Counted from the stretch's first letter, positions 44,462-57,131 are shown. The stretch: 64,000 nucleotides of DNA from Lactiplantibacillus nangangensis (GCF_005405065.1 NZ_BJDI01000001.1:248001-312000), one strand, 5' to 3'. The notes: generated from the sequence alone by a model not told the origin. Numbers and translations are program-made.

Positions 44462-45283
44462 GTATTCCCCACATACGTAGGGATGATCCTATTAGCCATT
44501 AGTTGGCCTCCTTTTGATTTTTGTATTCCCCACATACGTAGGGATGATCCTACTTCATCTCCAGCAAACACTTCACCAGTTAAGTATTCCCCACATACGT
44601 AGGGATGATCCTGATTTTTCCAGGATTGTCGCTTACTGGCAAACGTATTCCCCACATACGTAGGGATGATCCCTGCTGCAGCACATATCCCATCGGCTTA
44701 TCATCGTATTCCCCACATACGTAGGGATGATCCCGAGCTTGAAGCTACCAAAGCCACAGGGCTCGAGTATTCCCCACATACGTAGGGATGATCCTCACAC
44801 CAATTATTCCATCGAAATATGGTTATGGTATTCCCCACATACGTAGGGATGATCCTGATGAATCGATTAAGATGCTTGTTCTTGCATCGTATTCCCCACA
44901 TACGTAGGGATGATCCTGTTACACCGACAACGGCAGCAACAACCGGAATGTATTCCCCACATACGTAGGGATGATCCTCATCACTACTAACTCCCTCATG
45001 CAGATTCTGAGTATTCCCCACATACGTAGGGATGATCCTGATGATTGGGTTATCAGTGCTGCATTTAAAGGGTATTCCCCACATACGTAGGGATGATCCC
45101 GAACATGTCAATAAGTTATACGCCATAGCAAAGGTATTCCCCACATACGTAGGGATGATCCTAGTAATCGTTTCCTGAAGCACTGAATCATCCAGTATTC
45201 CCCACATACGTAGGGATGATCCTCGCACGCCAATGGTGTCAAGAAAATTCGTTGGGTGTTCCCCACATATTGTGGGGGTGATT
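44462..45283 (+). CRISPR. type I-E CRISPR array 1 (14 repeats, 13 spacers)
   Basis: The 28-nt repeat (29 if the near-constant following T/C is counted) begins GTATTCCCCAC, has loop ATAC and ends GTAGGGATGATCC. Starts are 44462, 44523, 44584, 44645, 44706, 44767, 44828, 44889, 44950, 45011, 45072, 45134, 45195 and 45256. The period is 61 bp with one 62. The first 13 repeats are identical; the last is diverged (GTGTTCCCCACATATTGTGG). Repeat orientation matches plus-strand transcription, with the leader to the left ending TTTTTAGT. Minus-strand frames through it are artefacts of the 61-bp period. Confidence 0.98.
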
Positions 45284-45737
45284 TTGATAAGAAATGGAAT
45301 TGTGATAAATCAGATCAAAATTTTGAATTACTAAAGTTGTATGGTGAAGTTGATAAACCTTTTCAGGCCCATTTACATCATGTTTAAGATAATTTTAAAG
45401 AAGAATGTGCAGATGCTGCAATTTATTTACCTGGTATAGCAGAGATTGGTGATGCAGATTTGGGAGAGGTGATTAGTGAAAAAGATGACTTTGAATGTGT
45501 TACGAAGATATGCTAACGATGGGCAAACAGGCCTCGCAGAAAAATAATTAGTTTCTCACGAAATGTATGCGTTTTCAGCCGATTAGCATATTACCAGTGT
45601 TGCTCAAAAATCATCAGCTTTTTTCAGGAACTTTCGTATTTATATAGTAATGGTACATTTTCATATTGTTTGAAAATGATTGATTTAGCGAAACAAACAT
45701 AGCAAACGGTTATATTGCGAAAGGTAGGGAAATACTT
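45284..45737 (+). other. gap between array 1 and cas3
   Basis: No intact gene. Coding-like pieces with stops (CADAAIYLPGIAEIGDADLG within) suggest a decayed gene. The cas promoter should lie here, but no clear -35/-10 pair is seen; AAAGGTAGGG precedes the cas3 ATG. Confidence 0.4.
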
Positions 45738-48503
45738 ATGGACGTAAAATTATCTGAACAAGCATCTGTTTTATGGGCGAAGAAGCGATCTGAAGATGGT
45801 CGACAATATTGGTTACCATTGATTATGCATCTGACGGATGCACAAAAGACGATCAATTGGCTGTTTAACCAGTGGTTGTGTGACGGCCAGCGACAAATAT
45901 TACAAGGGACTTTATCGGAAGAGGAGACGCAAAAACTAGTTAAATTCGTTGGCTTCATCCATGATATTGGAAAAGCAACGCCTGCTTTTCAAGCGAAACC
46001 ATCATATGATCGGGATGACTCGTTAGATGAACAATTGAAATCACAATTAGCTCATGGCGGTTTTCTTGATTTTGATGAATTACGCTTAGCTTCAGCAAAT
46101 AAGTCGCCGCATGCTCTCGCTGGCGAAGCCATTGTTGAGAATTTTGAAGTTCCAGAATCAATTGGGGCAATTATCGGTGGGCACCATGGTAAACCGGAAT
46201 TTGAGAGTCCGTACGATCAGTTAGATGACTATACAGCGAATTACTTTCAAAGCGACAATAAACCAGCGCTCCAGGCACCGTGGAAACATGTCCAAAAGGA
46301 ATTATTTAATTATGGACTGGTTACTTCGGGGTATCAGGTTGCTAGTGATGTACCTGAGATCAAGCAACCACAAGCCGTTATCTTAGAAGGACTACTTATC
46401 ATGGCCGATTGGTTAGCGTCCAGTGAATACTTAACTCAGGATCAGAGTATTCCGTTATTTCCACTGATTGAACTTGATCAATCTTGGCAAAATATTAATA
46501 TGACTGAGCGCTTTCGTCATGCGATGCAAGCCTGGGATTTAGGTGGAGAATGGGAGCCACAAAAGGTTAGTCTGGATGATCCTTATAAAGCGCGATGGGG
46601 ATTTGACGAGCGTCCCGTGCAAGAAAAAATGACGCAAGCAATCGAAGCCACCACCAATCCAGGCATGGTGATTGTGGAAGCGCCAATGGGACTAGGTAAA
46701 ACTGAAATTGCGCTGATTGCGGCCGAACAGCTAGCTTATAAAACTGGGCGGGATGGTATTTTTATGGGGCTACCAACTCAAGCAACGACCAATGCAATGT
46801 TTGATCGAGTTGAGGCTTGGGTGGACATTTTAGCTAAATCTCAAGACGAAAAATTTCAGATTAATCTGATGCATGGCAAGAAAATGTTTAATCAAAAATA
46901 TTTAGCACTGCCAAATGCGGTAAATGTCTATGCTGATGAAGGACAATCTGGTTCAGTGATCCTAAATTCATGGTTTTCCGGTAAAAAATCAATTTTAACG
47001 AAGTTTACAGTAGGGACAATTGATAATTTTCTGTTAATGGGATTGAAGCAGAAACACCTCTTCTTACGGCACTTGGGCTTTGCTGGCAAGGTCGTCATCA
47101 TTGATGAAGTCCATGCATATGATTGTTACATGGACTCGTACCTGTGCAAAGCAATCGAATGGTTAGGCACCTATCATGTGCCGATGGTTATCTTATCGGC
47201 GACTTTACCTAAGGATAAGCGAAATGTCTTATTGAAAGCCTATTTAAAAGGTAAGTACGGTAAATACTATGAGAAAAAATTAATCGCGCCAGCCGGTTGG
47301 GAAGAGACTGAGGCCTATCCATTACTCAGTATTTTAGATGGTCATCAGCTTAAGCAAGTTAAAGATTTCCCTGGTCTGAGTGACCAGCAGCCCCAGAAAT
47401 TACAAGTCCAACGATTGAATGAACCTGACGATGAGTTAATCTCGGCAGTTGTCACAAAGATTAGTGATGGTGGTATTGCCGGGATTGTTGTTAACACGGT
47501 CAAGCGTGCGCAGACATTGGCGAAATTGGTTCCGTCTGACATCAAACTCATGGTGTTACACTCTGCGTTTTTGGCCACTGACCGGACTGTTCAGGAAACA
47601 GCATTACAGGCGGCAATCGGCAAAAATGGTGAACGTCCTGATAAAATGATAGTCATTGGGACGCAGGTTTTGGAACAATCGTTAGATATCGATTTTGATG
47701 TACTCTACACGGACATTGCACCGATGGATTTGATTCTACAACGAGCCGGCCGCTTGCACCGACATCAGATTGCGCGGCCGAAAGATCTACAACAGCCACA
47801 ACTTTTCATTATGGGCATTCAAGCTCCAAATGATTATGGGCCTGGCAACAAAGCAGTTTACGGTAACTATTTACTGATGAAAACGGATCACTTTTTAGGC
47901 AATACAATTACGTTGCCGGATGATATTTCGCCACTAGTACAGCGAGTCTATGAGTCGAAAACGGACTCTGAAATTGACGGCATTGATGCGGTACGAGCTG
48001 AGTTTGATGATGAGATAACTAGGAAAACGAACAAAGCCACTGCCTTTCAAATTGATGATCCAAATCTTAGGATTGGCGAGACGATTCATGATTGGTTAGG
48101 GCGTAGTCTTGGCAATGTTGATAAGGATGAACAAAAGGCGAGTGCAGCAGTCCGTGATATTCAGGAAACGCTGGAAGTGATTCTTGTGCAACACACCGAT
48201 GAGGGCAATTTCTTGCTCGACGGTCGTAACTTAACAGGCGTTCAACCACAAGAGATTGCACAACAACTGGTCAGAATTCCCTTTGTTGTGACACCAGGAC
48301 CAGACAAAATTGAGCAAGCCATCAATGACTTGGAAAAATTGACTAGTCGCTATTTTGCTGGTTGGCAAAGTAACGTGTGGCTCAAAGGTGCGTTAGCTTT
48401 ACCGTTAGATCAGGACTTTTCAACGAGTTTTGAAGGCTGGCGGTTAGCTTATTCATCGCGGTTGGGACTTAGTTATGTAAAGGAGGATGATTATGGACAA
48501 TAA
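45738..48503 (+). CDS. cas3: CRISPR nuclease-helicase Cas3
   Basis: A 921-residue type I effector nuclease-helicase. The N-terminal HD nuclease has GFIHDIGKATPAFQ (His75-Asp76) and GGHHGKPEF. The SF2 helicase has EAPMGLGKTEIAL (Walker A, ~residue 315), VVIIDEVHAYD (DEVH, ~456), LSATLP and VIGTQVLEQSLDIDFD, then QRAGRLHRH. After Cascade opens a target, Cas3 degrades it. First gene of the cas operon; its 3' end overlaps casA by 11 bp. Confidence 0.98.
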   Translation: MDVKLSEQASVLWAKKRSEDGRQYWLPLIMHLTDAQKTINWLFNQWLCDGQRQILQGTLSEEETQKLVKFVGFIHDIGKATPAFQAKPSYDRDDSLDEQLKSQLAHGGFLDFDELRLASANKSPHALAGEAIVENFEVPESIGAIIGGHHGKPEFESPYDQLDDYTANYFQSDNKPALQAPWKHVQKELFNYGLVTSGYQVASDVPEIKQPQAVILEGLLIMADWLASSEYLTQDQSIPLFPLIELDQSWQNINMTERFRHAMQAWDLGGEWEPQKVSLDDPYKARWGFDERPVQEKMTQAIEATTNPGMVIVEAPMGLGKTEIALIAAEQLAYKTGRDGIFMGLPTQATTNAMFDRVEAWVDILAKSQDEKFQINLMHGKKMFNQKYLALPNAVNVYADEGQSGSVILNSWFSGKKSILTKFTVGTIDNFLLMGLKQKHLFLRHLGFAGKVVIIDEVHAYDCYMDSYLCKAIEWLGTYHVPMVILSATLPKDKRNVLLKAYLKGKYGKYYEKKLIAPAGWEETEAYPLLSILDGHQLKQVKDFPGLSDQQPQKLQVQRLNEPDDELISAVVTKISDGGIAGIVVNTVKRAQTLAKLVPSDIKLMVLHSAFLATDRTVQETALQAAIGKNGERPDKMIVIGTQVLEQSLDIDFDVLYTDIAPMDLILQRAGRLHRHQIARPKDLQQPQLFIMGIQAPNDYGPGNKAVYGNYLLMKTDHFLGNTITLPDDISPLVQRVYESKTDSEIDGIDAVRAEFDDEITRKTNKATAFQIDDPNLRIGETIHDWLGRSLGNVDKDEQKASAAVRDIQETLEVILVQHTDEGNFLLDGRNLTGVQPQEIAQQLVRIPFVVTPGPDKIEQAINDLEKLTSRYFAGWQSNVWLKGALALPLDQDFSTSFEGWRLAYSSRLGLSYVKEDDYGQ

Positions 48504-50193
48504 AAGTTTTAACTTGGTTACTGATCCATGGCTAAAAGTGATTGAAATACAGTCAAATCAGGAACGCACAGTTTCGCTGACGGAGTTATTTGAAAATAGT
48601 CAAAATTATCGACAGCTTGCCGGTGAAATGCATAGTCAGGACTTGGCGATTCTACGTTTGCTATTGGCCATTTTAACAACGGTCTATACGCGATTTGATA
48701 CAAATGGCGAGCTTTATTCATGGCTAGAGAAGGGAATAAACGAGTTAACTGTTGATCAGGAAATGTATGACGATACTGGTCAACATGACTTGCTAGCGAC
48801 TTGGAAAAGCTTACATCAAGCTGGTCATTTTTCTGAGATCGTTGTGCAATATTTGGAGCAGCATCAGAATCGGTTTGATTTCTTTGGTGAACAACCTTTT
48901 TATCAAGCGACAACTGAAGATTATGATGCTTTAGTGCCTGAAAATAAGCGAGTTGCGGCGGGTAAAGGCCAAGTATCGATTAAACAAATCAATCGACGGG
49001 TTTCCGAAAGTGCAAATACGCCAGCTATTTTCGCTCCGAAGTCGGGGGAAGCTAAGAACGAGATTCAGCTCGATGAACTTGTGCGCTGGGTCATTGCTTA
49101 TCAAAACTTTACCGGTGTGACTGATAAAACCAAAGTTGTTACGACTGAGAAGTTTTCTAATCCGGCCGGGTGGCTTTATCGGCTTAATCCAGTTTTTGTC
49201 AAAGGAGAATCGTTATTCGAAACCCTGATGTTAAATCTGGTCTTAATTAATACTCGAAAAAGTGATGCTGAGTATGTGTTCCAGAAGCCAGTTTGGGAGT
49301 ATCCAACGGTCCACGACTATGTTGAAATGCGGAAGAAACAGATTTTACCGGATAATTTAGCCGAATTATATACTGCTTGGTCACGGCTCTTGCATATTGA
49401 GTGGCGTGACAGTGGCCAACCTGCAATCTTCAGTGCGGGCATCCCAATGTTTGCAGCGGATAGTGCGTTGATTGAACCGATGACCACTTGGCGGCTAGAT
49501 AAGAAAACCAATGAATATCGGCCAGCACTTAAAGGTCTACAATCAGTCGGAATTGCGATGTGGCGTAACTTTGGACAGTATGTCAAGGTTAAGCAAGCAG
49601 ATGATATTCATGAGCCAGGAATGGTAATTTGGCTACGTAAACTTAAAAAAGAGCACTTGATTGCGCGGAATGCCCCATTGATTTTAAATTCGATTGCCTT
49701 GATTAGTGATGGCAATGCCACCTCACAATCACCAGCGGTTGAATTGATCGATGATATGCAATTGCAAGCAGATGTCCTATTTGATCCAGAAATTGCGGAC
49801 TATTGGCCAACACGAATTGAGGGCGTCATTGAACAGACGCAAACGGTCGGTAAAGATTATTATCATTTTGCCAGTGACATTGCGACAATTCGCAACGTTG
49901 AAACACGGCCATTTGCGAGTGCCCTGAGTGCTAAGTTTTATGATCGTTTAAATGAACCTTTCAAGCAATGGTTGGCAGGCTTAACAGGTGAAGATGATCG
50001 AGACGAAAAGATCAATTTGTGGAAAGATCAACTTAAAGAAATTACGACTCAAGCAGTGGCGGACGTGATGCAGTCGCCTTCACCACGCGATATTAAGGGA
50101 ATTTCAGGTGAAAAAGGACTGTTAAACATTTTTACGGCTAAAAACCGCTTAATGTTTAATTTACGGACGCATCTTGATCCAGAGAAAGGGTGA
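48493..50193 (+). CDS. casA: Cascade large subunit Cse1/Cas8e (CasA)
   Basis: A 566-residue type I-E large subunit, which reads the PAM and recruits Cas3. It opens SFNLVTDPWLKVIE, the conserved Cse1 start; later it has RFDFFGEQPFYQ and GISGEKGLLNIFTAKNRLMF. The start is ATG 48493 (AGGAGG with 6-nt spacing); the ATG at 48487 abuts that site. Confidence 0.96.
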   Translation: MDNKSFNLVTDPWLKVIEIQSNQERTVSLTELFENSQNYRQLAGEMHSQDLAILRLLLAILTTVYTRFDTNGELYSWLEKGINELTVDQEMYDDTGQHDLLATWKSLHQAGHFSEIVVQYLEQHQNRFDFFGEQPFYQATTEDYDALVPENKRVAAGKGQVSIKQINRRVSESANTPAIFAPKSGEAKNEIQLDELVRWVIAYQNFTGVTDKTKVVTTEKFSNPAGWLYRLNPVFVKGESLFETLMLNLVLINTRKSDAEYVFQKPVWEYPTVHDYVEMRKKQILPDNLAELYTAWSRLLHIEWRDSGQPAIFSAGIPMFAADSALIEPMTTWRLDKKTNEYRPALKGLQSVGIAMWRNFGQYVKVKQADDIHEPGMVIWLRKLKKEHLIARNAPLILNSIALISDGNATSQSPAVELIDDMQLQADVLFDPEIADYWPTRIEGVIEQTQTVGKDYYHFASDIATIRNVETRPFASALSAKFYDRLNEPFKQWLAGLTGEDDRDEKINLWKDQLKEITTQAVADVMQSPSPRDIKGISGEKGLLNIFTAKNRLMFNLRTHLDPEKG

Positions 50194-50202
50194 TGAAAAG
50201 TA

Positions 50203-50805
50203 ATGACTTATGAAATTGAAGCAACAACCAATCGAATTATTAAGTTGTTAAATCGGGATGGTAGTAACCGCGACAAAGCAACTTTGAGTAGCTTAATTAA
50301 TGCGCCGACAATTACAAGTCAGCGTGCGCAGGCGGTTTGGCCCATCTTGCTGGCCAATCTGGACGACACTCAGCTGAGTCATAATGGTGTGCCCACCCGA
50401 GGTGAAATTGCGGTCTATACGGCAATTCGCTTTTATGCAATTTATCAGCAAGGTCAGGAACAATTTGTTTACGCTAAAGCTAGCGGTGACCAACCGGATG
50501 GCGCTAAGTTTTTCTCAGCATTAGCGATTTTACGCCAAAAGGAAGAGACACGTAAAGCATTGGATAGCCGTGTTCAAGGTGTTCTATCAACGACTAATGC
50601 AGCTAGTGTGATTAACGGCCTTTCACATTTGAACAGTCTGCTAAAGGGACGTAACAAAACACAAAAAATAGACTTTGCTTGGCTCGCACAAGATTTATAT
50701 CGGTTACAAGCCAGTTACGAACAAGCAACACAAGTGCGATTACTTTGGGGACAACAATATTTTAGTATGAAACCAACAACCAAAACTGAAGGGGTAGAAA
50801 ACTAA
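50203..50805 (+). CDS. casB: Cascade small subunit Cse2/Cas11 (CasB)
   Basis: A 200-residue all-helical small subunit. Visible pieces are WPILLANLDDTQLSHNGVPT, EIAVYTAIRFYAIYQQGQEQ and FAWLAQDLYRLQ. Two copies normally line the Cascade belly and hold the displaced strand. It lies 9 bp after casA, and its last base overlaps the first base of cas7e. Confidence 0.92.
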   Translation: MTYEIEATTNRIIKLLNRDGSNRDKATLSSLINAPTITSQRAQAVWPILLANLDDTQLSHNGVPTRGEIAVYTAIRFYAIYQQGQEQFVYAKASGDQPDGAKFFSALAILRQKEETRKALDSRVQGVLSTTNAASVINGLSHLNSLLKGRNKTQKIDFAWLAQDLYRLQASYEQATQVRLLWGQQYFSMKPTTKTEGVEN

Positions 50806-51878
50806 TGACTAAAAAAAATTTATATGTTGACTTAAGTGTCTTACAAACAGTGCCATCATCAAATATTAATCGTGACGATGCTGGTGCGCCCAAAACGGCG
50901 TTATATGGTGGCGTGACACGAGCACGTGTTTCTTCGCAAAGTTGGAAAAGAGCTGTGAGATTAGCTTTCAAGGATGATAACGTGTCTATCGGAACACGCA
51001 CCAAGGAAGCGGCCAAATTATTGACTGCGAAATTAAAAGAGCTTGATTCAGCGATGACTGATGATGTCGCTGCGGATAAAACCAGTGAGCTCTTTAAAGC
51101 TGCTGGGATTAAACTGAACAAGGAAAACGAGACGGGCGCACTATTGCTGATCAGTCAGGGTCAGATTACGAAGTTAGCACAATATGCCATTGATAATGAA
51201 ACCTTGGATAAAAAAGAAGTTAAAGCGGTTTTAAACGGTGATCAATCGGTTGATTTAGCTTTATTTGGTCGGATGGTCGCGGATAATCCAGAATTGAATG
51301 TTGATGCTTCCGCGCAAGTGGCACATGCCGTTTCAACGCATGAAGTGGTTCCCGAATATGATTACTTCACGGCTTTGGATGATGAACAACCTGAAGATGC
51401 AACTGGCGCAGCGATGTTAGGAACCATTAACTTTAACTCGGCGACATTATATCGTTACGCTAATTTGAATATGGTTGAATTGGTGCATAACTTGGATGAA
51501 AAGGATGCGATTCAAGGTGCAAGCGCCTTTATTAAGGACTTCTTGTTATCCATGCCAAATGGTAAGCAGAATACATTTGCCAATAAAACACTACCAAGCT
51601 ATGTCATGATTACGATTCGGACGGATACCCCCGTCAATTTGGTATCGGCATTTGAAGAACCAGTGACGTCGAGAAATGGTTATGTGGAACCTTCGATTAA
51701 GCGGCTCGAAGCGGAATATGAAAGCACCTTACAATATGTCGACCAACCAATTTTAAATCTCGTATTAAGTAAGGATGACTCAAAAGTTGGTGAGAGAGTT
51801 GCCAATGTCACTGAACTTTTAGAGAAAGTCACGGCGGCTTTAACGAAGGCGGTTCAGGATGAAAACATTAACGATTAA
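50805..51878 (+). CDS. casC: Cascade backbone Cas7e (CasC/Cse4)
   Basis: A 357-residue RAMP backbone subunit, six copies per complex along the crRNA. The start LYVDLSVLQTVPSSNINRDD followed by GAPKTALYGGVTRARVSSQSWKRAVR is diagnostic. Usual length. The end overlaps casD by 20 bp. Confidence 0.97.
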   Translation: MTKKNLYVDLSVLQTVPSSNINRDDAGAPKTALYGGVTRARVSSQSWKRAVRLAFKDDNVSIGTRTKEAAKLLTAKLKELDSAMTDDVAADKTSELFKAAGIKLNKENETGALLLISQGQITKLAQYAIDNETLDKKEVKAVLNGDQSVDLALFGRMVADNPELNVDASAQVAHAVSTHEVVPEYDYFTALDDEQPEDATGAAMLGTINFNSATLYRYANLNMVELVHNLDEKDAIQGASAFIKDFLLSMPNGKQNTFANKTLPSYVMITIRTDTPVNLVSAFEEPVTSRNGYVEPSIKRLEAEYESTLQYVDQPILNLVLSKDDSKVGERVANVTELLEKVTAALTKAVQDENIND

Positions 51879-52560
51879 ATTAACAGCGCCATTGCAGTCA
51901 TATGGTAATGAGGCAACTTTTGAACGCCGGACCACGAATGACTATCCAACCAAAAGTGCCATGATTGGGATGGTTGCGGCTGCGTTAGGCTATCGTCGCA
52001 CTGATGAACGGATTTTAGACCTGAACGACTTAGATTTTGCGGTCAGAATCGATCAAGTTGGAAAAAATCTGACAGATTATCAAACGGTCGAGTGGAAGAA
52101 GAATACCCGGAAAATTACGTATCGTGATTATCTCCAAGACGCGGTTTTTGTCGTGGCACTTGGGAGTCAAGATGATCAGTTAATCGATGATATTAAGGTT
52201 GCTCTAAAGCATCCACATTTTCCACTGTTTTTAGGACGGCGTTCCAATGCACCTGCAGGCGTACTAGATATTCGTGATTTTCCGGATGAAACGCCAATCG
52301 CAGCTCTTCAAAAATTAACTTGGCAAGCGACTAAGCGGTATCAAAAAAATTGCCATAGTCAATCACTCGAAATCGTTGCTGATGCGAATCTAATACCAGC
52401 AGCTGCTAGTGCCATGGTGAAAGATCAGGTTGGTTCATTTGACCAACGTCACCGTAGTCATCGCTTTCGCGCTATTACTAAGACCAGAGTTGATCTCGAC
52501 AAGCTGGATGTGCAGGTCAACGAGCCTGAAACGCAGCATGATCCGATGAAATATCTCTAG
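51859..52560 (+). CDS. casD: Cascade subunit Cas5e (CasD)
   Basis: A 233-residue RAMP protein that caps the crRNA 5' handle. Features are LTIKLTAPLQSYGNEATFER, PTKSAMIGMVAAALGYRR and FPLFLGRRSNAPAG. It overlaps cas7e and is 14 bp before casE. Confidence 0.95.
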   Translation: MKTLTIKLTAPLQSYGNEATFERRTTNDYPTKSAMIGMVAAALGYRRTDERILDLNDLDFAVRIDQVGKNLTDYQTVEWKKNTRKITYRDYLQDAVFVVALGSQDDQLIDDIKVALKHPHFPLFLGRRSNAPAGVLDIRDFPDETPIAALQKLTWQATKRYQKNCHSQSLEIVADANLIPAAASAMVKDQVGSFDQRHRSHRFRAITKTRVDLDKLDVQVNEPETQHDPMKYL

Positions 52561-52574
52561 AAAGGAACAAGTGT

Positions 52575-55097
<2,523 letters not shown>

Positions 55098-55126
55098 GAA
55101 CCGCGGTATGACAATGTTTTTTTAGT

Positions 55127-55520
55127 GTATTCCCCACGTATGTAGGGATGATCCAACATGAAAATTAATGCTAAAAACTATTTCAAAGTATTCCCCACGT
55201 ATGTAGGGATGATCCTTACCTTGTAAATTCGTGTATTGATCTACAATAGTATTCCCCACGTATGTAGGGATGATCCCTAGCTTGGCGTCAATCATCATCT
55301 TCATGACAGGTATTCCCCACGTATGTAGGGATGATCCTTCGTCGACGTGGTACAAAACATTCAGCGTAATGTATTCCCCACGTATGTAGGGATGATCCTA
55401 CGAGAAAGTTCTGGATAAAACTAGACATTGAGTATTCCCCACGTATGTAGGGATGATCCTTAAACGTGTGAACTGCGATAGGGGATAGTCCAGTATTCCC
55501 CACGTATGTAGGGACGATTG
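55127..55520 (+). CRISPR. type I-E CRISPR array 2 (7 repeats, 6 spacers)
   Basis: The repeat is identical to array 1 except the four-base loop: GTAT instead of ATAC. Starts are 55127, 55188, 55249, 55310, 55371, 55432 and 55493, all 61 bp apart; the last repeat is diverged at its end (GGGACGATTG). The leader is only about 30 bp long after cas2, ends TTTTTAGT like that of array 1, and may extend into the cas2 3' end. Confidence 0.98.
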
Positions 55521-55576
55521 ATTACGTTGGTCAATGAAAAAATAGTCCGTCAAAATTTCAGTTGTAAGTAATCTAA

Positions 55577-55620
55577 AGCACCGCAACTCTTTTAAATTAA
55601 AAAAGTCGCAGTGCTCATTT
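55577..55620. terminator. bidirectional terminator after array 2
   Basis: AGCACCGCAACT (55577-55588) pairs with AGTCGCAGTGCT (55604-55615) using two wobble pairs, with A/T runs inside and outside. It separates the array from the convergent gene. Confidence 0.75.
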
Positions 55621-55629
55621 TATATTAGT

Positions 55630-56283
55630 TTAATTTTTTCGTTGTGGTTGCACCACGGTCAGAAAATCCGTCAATGCTTGTGGATCAGTCAATTGCCGAT
55701 TGCATTGGTTGCTATCACGACAAATATAATTACCTTTCTTGGTGTAAGTACCCAAGCCGGATGATTTAGTTGTCGATAGGAATAGCGCCACATTGCCAAT
55801 CGTTTGGCAAATGGCGCAAACGCCTTTGACCGTTTGGGGTGAAAGCTCGCCCTGAATGCCGATTAAACGGCCTTGATAGGGTGCGACAAGATATTTCTTT
55901 TGGTTACCACCATCATTCCAGCCCAAGTAAGTCAATTCATACCGTTTTAAGCCTGCCCATTCTGGTTGCTTTAACTTTTTCACTTTCCGAAAGAGTTTTG
56001 CGAGTTTCTTGGTCGAAAGTACGGGAAATGGATCCACCATTGGGACTAACAGCTCGAGTAACTTTGCGGCGGCTTTTCGTGATAAGCGGTCAGTTTCAAG
56101 GCCTGCTAAAAAATGTTGTGTGTTTAGCTCGTCACTCGGTAATAAAGGTGTGACACGCTCAATAGTTTTCGCACGCACAGCGAGGCGGACTTGAAAGTCA
56201 TTGACGGCCAAGTAGGCACTCGTCAAATCGTTGACTTGTTGAGTAATGTAATTGTATTCAGTGGTGGTAATTGTCGGTTTCAT
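55630..56283 (-). CDS. FusB/FusC-like EF-G-binding protein
   Basis: A 217-residue two-domain protein. The helical N-terminal domain (residues 1-~75, TEYNYITQQVNDLTSAYLAV) is followed by a C-terminal treble-clef zinc finger with CAICQTIGN ... CRDSNQCNRQL (four Cys). FusB-type proteins bind EF-G and free it from the ribosome, giving fusidic acid resistance in staphylococci; chromosomal relatives are widespread, with unproven roles. Start ATG 56283 behind AAAGGAA. Confidence 0.8.
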   Translation of the reverse strand: MKPTITTTEYNYITQQVNDLTSAYLAVNDFQVRLAVRAKTIERVTPLLPSDELNTQHFLAGLETDRLSRKAAAKLLELLVPMVDPFPVLSTKKLAKLFRKVKKLKQPEWAGLKRYELTYLGWNDGGNQKKYLVAPYQGRLIGIQGELSPQTVKGVCAICQTIGNVALFLSTTKSSGLGTYTKKGNYICRDSNQCNRQLTDPQALTDFLTVVQPQRKN

Positions 56284-56494
56284 AAATAAAATTCCTTTCA
56301 GATTCAAACCAAACACTTCTCTGAAAGGTATTGCAGAAAAGTGTCGCTAACAAGCAGCACTTTTCCGTACTAATAATGACGCCATCATCGTCGATCATCT
56401 CCTCATTCTGGCTGTAACAGCCGAAAAGTAGTATACATAAAAATTCATCAGTTGGCAACTGTGTCGCCGTTCCTGCTGATTCAAAACGAAACAA

Positions 56495-56510
56495 TGTTTC
56501 ACGTGAAACA
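56495..56510. other. parS: parS site (ParB/Spo0J-binding)
   Basis: TGTTTCACGTGAAACA, a perfect 16-bp palindrome matching the Firmicute parS consensus TGTTNCACGTGAAACA. It lies in the gap between two minus-strand genes. Confidence 0.9.
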
Positions 56511-56549
56511 AAAAAACTAGCCATTACTGACTAGTCGGAGAGATTCAAG

Positions 56550-56951
56550 TTAATACCAGTGGTGATGTTGCCAGAAACGTTTGGCGTTAGTCCATGACCC
56601 ATAACGACTAGCAACGTACTGATTGGCGCGGCGTTCTTGATTAACGGGTGAAAGGTTGCCGTGTAAGTATGATCTAAGTAATTGGTAACGACCGTAACAA
56701 CGGCCATTGCGTGCATTATAGCGGTAGCCAGATTCACGATAAGCAATCCAATTTTTAGCATTCTTTTGAGCTTTGGATAACCGTGAATTGATTCTGGCGA
56801 TTTGCCGCTTTTGACTGGCAGATAAACTAGCTGCTTGTGCCGTCACAGTTGCGGTCTGTGGGAAAATGGTTCCGGAAACGTTGGTCCCTAAACCAACGAG
56901 ACAACTAAGTAGTAATAAAACAGTCGCAATCTTAAGTTTGATATTTTTCAT
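56550..56951 (-). CDS. secreted Apf-like/transglycosylase-like cell-wall protein
   Basis: A 133-residue exported protein: signal peptide (KLKIATVLLLLSCLVGLGTN ... VTAQAAS), a basic linker, then a lysozyme-like C-terminal domain. The domain has WIAYRESGYRYNARNGRCYG, YQLLRSYLHGNLSPVNQE and RYGSWTNAKRFWQHHHWY. This matches the C-terminal domain of lactobacillus aggregation-promoting factors; the Glu in RESGY is the presumed catalytic residue. It is much shorter than typical Apf proteins, with no LysM domain. GGGGAAG precedes the ATG. Confidence 0.85.
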   Translation of the reverse strand: MKNIKLKIATVLLLLSCLVGLGTNVSGTIFPQTATVTAQAASLSASQKRQIARINSRLSKAQKNAKNWIAYRESGYRYNARNGRCYGRYQLLRSYLHGNLSPVNQERRANQYVASRYGSWTNAKRFWQHHHWY

Positions 56952-57131
56952 TTATGTAACTTCCCCGCTGATTATTTAACCCTATGGTAGCTATCATAGT
57001 GGGGAAGTATTGCAGGACTGTTATCAAAAAATTACCATGTCGTTAAAAATGATGACACTTGAAACAATTGGTTGCTTAAACGGGGCATTGATGGAGCAGT
57101 AGGGATGATCAAGTTAGTTGGCATAATAACC

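Noticed and set aside
44446-45228. Minus-strand open frames of 69 and 175 codons across CRISPR array 1, and similar ones across array 2
   Set aside because: Repeating peptide text (IIPTYVGNT, SSLRMWGI) is the translation of the repeat itself; a non-coding array.
45223-45255. Possible self-targeting: last spacer of array 1 against the arpU-like gene
   Set aside because: Only a 12-base stretch (AAGAAAATTCGT) plus scattered bases match; well short of a protospacer. A full spacer search was not possible here.
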